From NCBI RefSeq assembly GCF_000764205.1, contig NZ_JQDZ01000112.1, positions 186,001-250,000 of the forward strand: a stretch of DNA of 64,000 bases. Direction: 5' to 3'. Positions 58,253 to 64,000 of this stretch are shown in pieces. The position numbers were made by a program, and so were the translations under genes. The first letter of the stretch is position 1, and each line of letters starts with the position of its first letter. The notes beneath the pieces were generated by a model, which had not been told where the DNA came from, made no database searches, and saw only the letters and a program-made list of their open reading frames with translations. Origin of the DNA: Thalassotalea sp. ND16A. Its GTDB lineage: Bacteria > Pseudomonadota > Gammaproteobacteria > Enterobacterales > Alteromonadaceae.

Positions 58253-60115
58253 TTATTCATAAATGTATTTCAGTTCATTTTCGTCAACTTTGTAGTTATT
58301 TCGCTCCGCCATGGTTTTATCGAAGCAACAAATGTGATCGCCGCCTAGTGCTTTTACTTTCATCAGCGCTTTGCTGGTATCGGTAAAAAAGTACTTTAAT
58401 GAGTAGTCACTTAAGTTAGAGTCACTGAAAGCCATACTGACTGTAACTGGGTTATTGGCTAATTTTAAAGAATGATTTAATCGACTGGATAACGACGCTA
58501 TTTGGCTTTGTATTGCTCGCGCAACTGGTTTTAGTGTAGCGCTATTTTTGTTGGGAAACACTAAGGTAAATTCATCGGCTCCGGTTCTGCCGATATGATG
58601 GCTGCCATCGACAAAACTTGATAATAATTGAGAAAGTTCAATCAGTAAGTTATCACCTTGTGCGGTGCCAATCGTTTGGTTGAATGTTCTAAAGTTATCA
58701 ATATTGACAACGAGAACTGCCAGCTCTGCCTTATTTGATCTTTGCAAACTCACCGTACTGACCGCAGAGTCGATAAAACCAATACGATTAAGTAATGTAG
58801 TGAGCGGATCATAATTACTTTTGTCTTTGCTTCTAAGTTGTAAGTGCCGAAGATACAGTAAACTGGCACCTAGTAAGCAAATAATGCCAATTTGAATAAC
58901 GAAAACCATACGGTTATAGGCAAAGTTTTCGGCGTAAAGGTTACTGATTTTAGATGCCTGGCTATTTTTAGTCATGCTATCGTTAAGTTCGTTAGCTAAC
59001 TTATCTTTGTATCTACTTTTACTATAAGCGGTGTGCTTAATTTGCTCGCGCGCGATGTCCTTTTGTTGGTCGATATAAATATTCGCTTTCAGTTTTTGTT
59101 GATAAATAGTGAGGTATTCAAGCGCTTTTTGTTCATTATTTTCCTTCAGTGCCAAGTCAGATAATACCTTGTATAAATCACTAGTTGCTCGTGTGACTTT
59201 GAGTTGCAGAGGCACTTGTAAGGCTTTTTCGGCATAGAGTTTTGCTTTTGTATATTCACCTAGCGGATAATTCGCTTTTGCCAGGTAGGTATACATACGA
59301 AAGCTTAAATTCGGATAATTTATGGCTTCAACCGCAGATAAATTATCGAGTAACAGTTGTTTCGCTTGCAGAAAACGCTGTGCTTTCAGATGATATTCTG
59401 CGATCAATACTTTATCTAGTTTTGCCGAAATATTTTCATTGACGCTTTCACAAAAGGCTATTGCTTCATCGATGATGTCTTTACGCGCTGAATAACCATA
59501 AAGGCCAAGTAGACTGGGGACTCGAAAAGATTTGTTATAACACTGTGCCCTTGTTGACGAATGTGTCGGATCTATTAAATTTAAAAATACTATTGCCAGA
59601 TCAAATGCGTCTAGTTCATTATAATAATAAGCAATCACCCGATAGGCTGAGTTCTTCCGTTCAAAGTGTTTAGTTTTTTCAATATCTTCCAACAAGCCGT
59701 CAATTAATGGCGCTGCCAAGGGATAATTTCTTTCAACCAGGTAAAGGTTTAATAAGGTAGAGTTCGCTCTTATGCGATTATCTATGTTGGTTGAAGATTG
59801 CAGTTGCTGATGGAGCTTAACTGACTGGTTTCTATCACCATGTAAATACAAATTGTAAGCGTGCTGGTAAGTGAGTTCTTCTTGTTGCAATGTCGTCAGC
59901 TTCTCTTGCTGTTGCAATAAGGCAATGATATTGGCGGCAGCTGTTTTATTTGAACTCTTTATTTTATTAACTTGCGCCAACATGTCATTAATATGCTGCT
60001 TGCTAAGCGTATCAGCTTGTACTTGCGGGTTAAGGATATGGAAAATTAATAACAAAACACCGACGATCAGGCCTAGTCTATTATTGGTCCTATTAGGAAT
60101 TAACTGTTTGCTCAT
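58253..60115 (-). CDS. TPR-like sensor with GGDEF-type domain, GADEF variant (paralog 3)
   Basis: A 620-residue membrane protein: signal/membrane segment (13-34, ending PQVQAD), TPR-like region (35-345), coiled coil (360-395), membrane helix (402-423), GGDEF-like domain (435-600). The signature is RTGADEF (GADEF at 512-516). VNIDNFRTFNQTIG replaces the canonical substrate motif, and AQGDNLLIE follows. Its GGDEF half is very similar to that of paralog 4 (GFIDSAVSTVSLQRSNKAEL is identical), while its sensory half is more divergent. It ends 114 bases upstream of the GNAT gene on the same strand. Confidence 0.87.
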   Translation of the reverse strand: MSKQLIPNRTNNRLGLIVGVLLLIFHILNPQVQADTLSKQHINDMLAQVNKIKSSNKTAAANIIALLQQQEKLTTLQQEELTYQHAYNLYLHGDRNQSVKLHQQLQSSTNIDNRIRANSTLLNLYLVERNYPLAAPLIDGLLEDIEKTKHFERKNSAYRVIAYYYNELDAFDLAIVFLNLIDPTHSSTRAQCYNKSFRVPSLLGLYGYSARKDIIDEAIAFCESVNENISAKLDKVLIAEYHLKAQRFLQAKQLLLDNLSAVEAINYPNLSFRMYTYLAKANYPLGEYTKAKLYAEKALQVPLQLKVTRATSDLYKVLSDLALKENNEQKALEYLTIYQQKLKANIYIDQQKDIAREQIKHTAYSKSRYKDKLANELNDSMTKNSQASKISNLYAENFAYNRMVFVIQIGIICLLGASLLYLRHLQLRSKDKSNYDPLTTLLNRIGFIDSAVSTVSLQRSNKAELAVLVVNIDNFRTFNQTIGTAQGDNLLIELSQLLSSFVDGSHHIGRTGADEFTLVFPNKNSATLKPVARAIQSQIASLSSRLNHSLKLANNPVTVSMAFSDSNLSDYSLKYFFTDTSKALMKVKALGGDHICCFDKTMAERNNYKVDENELKYIYE

Positions 60116-60171
60116 TTAGCCATTAAACTACAGTTCTGCCCGCTGTTCAATGAGAGTAATGAACTTAGCAT

Positions 60172-62037
60172 TTATTCAAAAATATAGCGCAACCCAGTGC
60201 CATCTCCCTTAAACTTCTCGCGATCTGTCATCGATTTATTGAAATAATAAATTTGATCACCGCCCAGTGCTTTCGCTTTCATTAGCGCTTTACTGGTATC
60301 GGTCAAAAAGTACTTCAATGAGTAATCACTTAAATTGGAGTCACTTATTGCCATACTCATGCTAATTTGGCTATCTAATTGATTTTTCAATTGTGCGAAC
60401 AATACTGCTATTTTGGCTTTAATTGCTTCTGCAATCGGTGTCAGGGTTTTACTGTTTTTATTTGGAAACACTAAAATAAACTCATCGGCTCCGGTTCTGC
60501 CGATATGTTGATCGCCATCAACAAAGCTTGCTAATAATTGGGAAAGTTCAATCAGTAAGGTATCGCCTTGTACTATGCCAAACGTTTGGTTGAAGGCTCT
60601 AAAGTTATCAACGTTCACCACTAGGATCGCCAACTCGGCCTTGTTTGATCTTTGTAAACTCACCGTGCTAACCGCTGAATCGATAAAACCATTGCGATTG
60701 AGCAGGTTAGTGAGCGGATCATGGTCACCTTTGTCTTTGGTGGAAATTTGCAAATGACGCAGGTATAACAAGCTGCCACCCAGCAATAAAATAATGCCAA
60801 ATTGCATGGCGAATATCAGCCGATTATTGGCAAAGTTTTGAGCATATTCATCACCCACAACAGATGCCTGGTTATTTTTTTGGCTGATACTTTTTAGCTC
60901 GTCTTCGAGCTGGTTTTTGTGTGCTTTTTTACTGAATAGGGTATGTTCAATTTGCGCTCGGGCTAACGCTTTTTGTTGAGCTAACGAAGCAACTGGTTGC
61001 TGCATAGCTTGATATTTAAGTAAATATTGGATTGCCTGCTGCTCATCGCCTTGGCTTTGCGAAACTTTGGCCATGGTTTGGTAGGTTTGTTGATCCCACT
61101 TTGAGTGTTCCCCTTCATCCATTAATGCTATGGCTTTCAAACCATAATACTGGGCCTTATTAATATCATTTAGCCCCCAGTTAGCCAAGGTTAACTGGCC
61201 AAATAGTGTTTTATGATGGGGAGTGTAGGTAGAAGCCAATATTAAAGATTGATAAGCCTGCATATGTTGATTGGCTTGCACGAAGTTATGCTCTTGGTTT
61301 AAGAATCTGGCGTTTTCTAAAATGACACTTTGCGCGCTAATATTTTCTTTATGGCTTAAACAAAAATCAATATATGCCAGTATTTGCGGATCATTGCCAT
61401 GAATTTTTTCCAGACCTAAATTTGCTAATAATATGACTTGTTGTAACCAACAATAATTTCTGGGTGTTGAATTGCCATCTTTCACTAAATCTAAATAATT
61501 TAATGCCAATTGAAATGCGCCAATATGATTATAAAAATAGCCAATAATTTCATGGATACTATTTTTCAGCTCTAAGTCATCAAGGTTTACAACTTCTGCT
61601 AGCAGCCGATCAATCAATTGATTACTTAAGGGGTATTGGTTGATCAGGTACGCCAGATTCAATTGTGTTCTTAAGCTTCTTACTCTGACTTTAACATTTT
61701 TAGAGTTTTCCACCTTTTGGTGTATGGCGATAGACTGTGAATATTTACCTTCCAGGCCTAATTTATAGGCTTGTAAATAAATCAACTCTTCTTGTTGGCT
61801 GGCAGTTAATAATGCTAAATTTTGCTCCAGTAAGGTTAAGTTTTTGTTGTAGGTTGGAATGTCGCTCGAGCGAATTTTGATACTTTCGTTTATCAGTTTA
61901 TCAAAGTCTTGTTGGTTATTTTCTTGCGCATTAATAGCAGGGCTAATTATCGAGCAACTAAGAAAAGCAAACCATAAAAAACCGACAGCAAAAATGAATC
62001 TGCTGTCGGTTCTATTATGTATTAACTGTGTGCTCAT
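60172..62037 (-). CDS. TPR-like sensor with GGDEF-type domain, GADEF variant (paralog 4)
   Basis: A 621-residue protein of the same plan: signal segment (about 14-37), TPR-like region (40-350), coiled coil (365-395), membrane helix (405-426), GGDEF-like domain (438-605). The signature is RTGADEF (GADEF at 516-520). The sensory half (KSLxxSIKIRSSD-like start, YLQAYKLGLEGKYSQSI, RVRSLRTQLNL) follows paralog 2, but the GGDEF half (GFIDSAVSTVSLQRSNKAEL, LSQLLASFVDG) follows paralog 3, and the last 20 residues (DREKFKGDGTGLRYIFE) again resemble paralog 2. This looks like a mosaic from gene conversion. It lies 56 bases upstream of paralog 3. Confidence 0.87.
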   Translation of the reverse strand: MSTQLIHNRTDSRFIFAVGFLWFAFLSCSIISPAINAQENNQQDFDKLINESIKIRSSDIPTYNKNLTLLEQNLALLTASQQEELIYLQAYKLGLEGKYSQSIAIHQKVENSKNVKVRVRSLRTQLNLAYLINQYPLSNQLIDRLLAEVVNLDDLELKNSIHEIIGYFYNHIGAFQLALNYLDLVKDGNSTPRNYCWLQQVILLANLGLEKIHGNDPQILAYIDFCLSHKENISAQSVILENARFLNQEHNFVQANQHMQAYQSLILASTYTPHHKTLFGQLTLANWGLNDINKAQYYGLKAIALMDEGEHSKWDQQTYQTMAKVSQSQGDEQQAIQYLLKYQAMQQPVASLAQQKALARAQIEHTLFSKKAHKNQLEDELKSISQKNNQASVVGDEYAQNFANNRLIFAMQFGIILLLGGSLLYLRHLQISTKDKGDHDPLTNLLNRNGFIDSAVSTVSLQRSNKAELAILVVNVDNFRAFNQTFGIVQGDTLLIELSQLLASFVDGDQHIGRTGADEFILVFPNKNSKTLTPIAEAIKAKIAVLFAQLKNQLDSQISMSMAISDSNLSDYSLKYFLTDTSKALMKAKALGGDQIYYFNKSMTDREKFKGDGTGLRYIFE

Positions 62038-62081
62038 ATTGCCATTAGACTACAGTTTGGCTTACTGTTCAATTGAGCCAG

Positions 62082-62114
62082 TGGCGATTGTTGGCATTAG
62101 CCAAGCAATCGCCA
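62082..62114 (-). terminator. Hairpin after serA
   Basis: TGGCGATTG-TTGGC at 62082-62095 pairs with GCCAA-CAATCGCCA at 62100-62114, with a four-base loop and one bulge. It lies 14 bases after the serA stop on the minus strand. There is no good U-tract. Confidence 0.55.
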
Positions 62115-62127
62115 ACAAAAGCTGCTT

Positions 62128-63357
62128 TTAGTGAATTAAACGCGCTCTGATGGTACCGTCAATGGCTTTTAACTCTTTTAACGCAGCTTCTGCATGTTCT
62201 GCATCCACATCAATTACCACGTAACCAATTTTATCGTCGGTTTGCAGGTACTGCGCCGCAATGTTGGTATTACGCGCGGCAAACGCCTGGTTAATGTGAG
62301 TTAACACACCCGGTTGGTTGTGGTGAATATGGAATAAGCGGCTACGGCCAGTATGCTCTGGTAGTGATACTTCCGGGAAGTTCACTGCAGACAGCGTTGA
62401 GCCATTATCAGAATATTTGACAATTTTCCCCGCCACTTCACGACCAATGTTTTCTTGCGCTTCTTTGGTGCTACCACCAATGTGTGGCGTTAAAATGACA
62501 TTATCGAACGCACGTAATGGTGAAATAAATTCATCATCGTTTGATTTTGGCTCTACCGGGAATACGTCAATGGCAGCACCGGCAACTTGTTTGCTTTCTA
62601 ATGCGCCTGCTAAAGCATCAATATCTACCACGGTACCACGCGAGGCGTTGATGAAAATCGCACCTTGTTTAATTTCTTCAAACTCGGCCACGCCCATCAT
62701 GTTTTGCGTTTCTCTGGTTTCAGGTACGTGCAAAGACACGACATCAGAGATGTTTAATAACTCGGTTAGGCTGTTTACCTGGCTGGCGTTACCTAATGGC
62801 AGTTTGGTTTCAATGTCATAAAACTTAACTTGCATACCAACGTGTTCTGCCATGATGCCCAGTTGCATACCAATGTGGCCATAACCAATAATACCCAAAA
62901 TTTTACCACGTGCTTCCACCGAACCGGTGGCCGATTTGTTCCAAACGCCACGATGTGCCTTCGCACTTTTTTCGGGAATGCCACGCAATAATAATAACAG
63001 TTCACCTAGCACTAACTCGGCCACCGAGCGGGTGTTTGAGAACGGGGCATTAAATACCGGAATACCGCGGATTTGCGCTGCGCCAATATCGACCTGGTTG
63101 GTACCAATACAAAAACAACCGATAGCTGCCAGTTTATTGGCATGAGCTAATACATCTTCAGTTAATTGGCTGCGCGAGCGAATACCGACAAAATGCACGT
63201 TGGCAATTTTCTTTTTCAGATCGTCATCCGACAAAGAGCTTTTCAGATATTCAATGTTGCTATAACCGTTCGATTTTAAAATCTCCAGGGCCGATTGATG
63301 CACGCCTTCAAGTAAAAGGATTTTAATTTTGTCTTTGTGTAGAGATTTTTGTGTCAT
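62128..63357 (-). CDS. serA: D-3-phosphoglycerate dehydrogenase
   Basis: A 409-residue enzyme for the first step of serine synthesis, oxidising 3-phosphoglycerate with NAD. The Rossmann motif is GIIGYGHIGMQLGIMAE; catalytic Arg, Glu and His lie in NASRGTVVD, DVFPVEPK and LTPHIGGSTKEAQENIG. The C-terminal 80 residues form an ACT domain (IHHNQPGVLTHINQAFA) for serine feedback. The N-terminus KDKIKILLLEGVHQSALEIL matches the E. coli-type SerA (410 residues). It lies downstream of rpiA on the same strand, the order seen in enterobacteria. Confidence 0.97.
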   Translation of the reverse strand: MTQKSLHKDKIKILLLEGVHQSALEILKSNGYSNIEYLKSSLSDDDLKKKIANVHFVGIRSRSQLTEDVLAHANKLAAIGCFCIGTNQVDIGAAQIRGIPVFNAPFSNTRSVAELVLGELLLLLRGIPEKSAKAHRGVWNKSATGSVEARGKILGIIGYGHIGMQLGIMAEHVGMQVKFYDIETKLPLGNASQVNSLTELLNISDVVSLHVPETRETQNMMGVAEFEEIKQGAIFINASRGTVVDIDALAGALESKQVAGAAIDVFPVEPKSNDDEFISPLRAFDNVILTPHIGGSTKEAQENIGREVAGKIVKYSDNGSTLSAVNFPEVSLPEHTGRSRLFHIHHNQPGVLTHINQAFAARNTNIAAQYLQTDDKIGYVVIDVDAEHAEAALKELKAIDGTIRARLIH

Positions 63358-63695
63358 GGCTACTTAACTCTGCTTGTGGTTAAATTTACGTTATTCCTGT
63401 AAACAGGACTTAATAATTTTTTGTTTGGATGGCTAGATAGCTATAAACTAACATATAGAGTTAAAACTCGAAAGAACTATTTTTGCCGGTTTCTATTACA
63501 AAAACAAGATAAATAGATGCCATCAGTGGCTAGGTTAATAATAGTCGACTTATTGCTGTTAACCTGACTTTTATTCGGAATTATTCGGCGGGATTGAAAT
63601 TTAATTTTGAATGTCGCGGTGGCTGATTTGAATTTGAATCCCCATTTAAATGTAGATTAGGGGATTCAATTTATGTTTTTACAGAGCCAAGCCTA
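63358..63695. other. Intergenic region between rpiA and serA
   Basis: This stretch of 338 bases holds no gene. TTGAATCCCC at 63634-63643 pairs with GGGGATTCAA at 63660-63669, 27 bases after the rpiA stop, and may end rpiA transcription. The remainder should carry the serA promoter; I cannot assign boxes safely. Confidence 0.5.
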
Positions 63696-64000
63696 TTACT
63701 TAACGACTTTGCTGCCGTTTGGTGTGCCCAACACTAAAATATCGGCAGCGCGATTGGCAAATAAACCGTTAGTGACGACACCGACAATGGCATTGATTTT
63801 CGTTTCCATTGCTACCGGATTTAATATTTGCATGTTGTACACATCTAAAATCACGTTACCGTTATCGGTGATCACCCCTTCACGATATACCGGGTCGCCA
63901 CCTAGTTTAACCAGTTCACGTGCTACATAGCTGCGCGCCATCGGAATGACTTCAACCGGTAGGGGAAAATTACCCAACACCGGTACTTGTTTTGTTTCAT
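63696..64000 (-). CDS. rpiA: Ribose-5-phosphate isomerase A, C-terminal part (5' end outside window)
   Basis: The reading frame is open to the right window edge and gives about 100 residues ([20 protein letters not shown] at the edge). [40 protein letters not shown] and the basic C-terminus match the end of E. coli RpiA, the pentose-phosphate enzyme interconverting ribose- and ribulose-5-phosphate. The N-terminal active-site region is not in the window. It is on the same strand as serA and lies 338 bases upstream of it. The gene appears intact as far as it goes. Confidence 0.95.
   Translation of the reverse strand, partial: ETKQVPVLGNFPLPVEVIPMARSYVARELVKLGGDPVYREGVITDNGNVILDVYNMQILNPVAMETKINAIVGVVTNGLFANRAADILVLGTPNGSKVVK

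Overview
The window looks like chromosomal DNA of a marine gammaproteobacterium of the Colwelliaceae/Alteromonadales type. Grounds: low-to-moderate GC, TonB-dependent receptors of the long Caulobacter/Xanthomonas type beside SapC and tryptophan-halogenase genes, a TIGR02922-type protein (a family I associate with Colwellia), a DUF3718 protein, an NnrS protein, many TPR-GGDEF paralogs, and an enterobacterial-style thrLABC operon. This assignment is inference from gene content; there is no rRNA in the window.

Layout. 0-5 kb: end of a TonB receptor, small conserved genes, and an SOS-controlled yebG-ygjP pair with a very good LexA box. 5-10 kb: the threonine operon with a readable leader peptide, terminator and antiterminator, plus a perfect 27-bp-arm palindrome just before thrA. 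10-20 kb: ung, an exported methyltransferase, GNAT, FAD oxidoreductase, a duplicated TIGR02922 protein, 2-hydroxyacid dehydrogenase, NnrS, a porin, and a three-domain cysteine desulfurase/persulfide-dioxygenase-like/rhodanese fusion. 20.9-47.6 kb: a large catabolic region (below). 47.9-52.5 kb: housekeeping genes metK (with MetJ boxes), rsmE, gshB, yqgE, ruvX. 52.5-62 kb: four tandem TPR-TM-GGDEF paralogs, interrupted by a three-gene cassette that I read as a split borosin RiPP cluster. 62-64 kb: serA and the end of rpiA.

Catabolic region. On the minus strand: TonB receptor, LYS1-like and LYS9-like saccharopine dehydrogenases, NhaC-type transporter, flavin halogenase-like protein, SapC. Divergent from it is a lipoprotein GH63 alpha-glucosidase. 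Then come LysR/gcdH, a fused E1 2-oxoacid dehydrogenase, an acyltransferase and an ArgR paralog. A GntR/FCD regulator is followed by a tight operon of exported GH2 beta-galactosidase, a fused hydroxylysine-kinase-like/5-phosphohydroxylysine-phospholyase-like protein, and an antiquitin-type (ALDH7) aminoadipate-semialdehyde dehydrogenase. The enzymes line up with the animal-type lysine and hydroxylysine degradation route to glutaryl-CoA and crotonyl-CoA. Alpha-glucosidase plus beta-galactosidase would match the glucosyl-galactosyl-hydroxylysine of collagen. An 11-bp GntR-type motif (TWGTATKATAA) recurs before the TonB receptor/GH63 pair, before gntR itself and before the GH2 operon, suggesting one regulon. 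The substrate is a hypothesis.

Borosin cassette. A tetrapyrrole-methylase-fold protein closely resembling the Shewanella SonM alpha-N-methyltransferase keeps the Tyr/Arg/Tyr catalytic spacing. It lies upstream of an 88-residue SonA-like precursor with an unusual Ile-rich then acidic C-terminal core; a GNAT gene completes the group.
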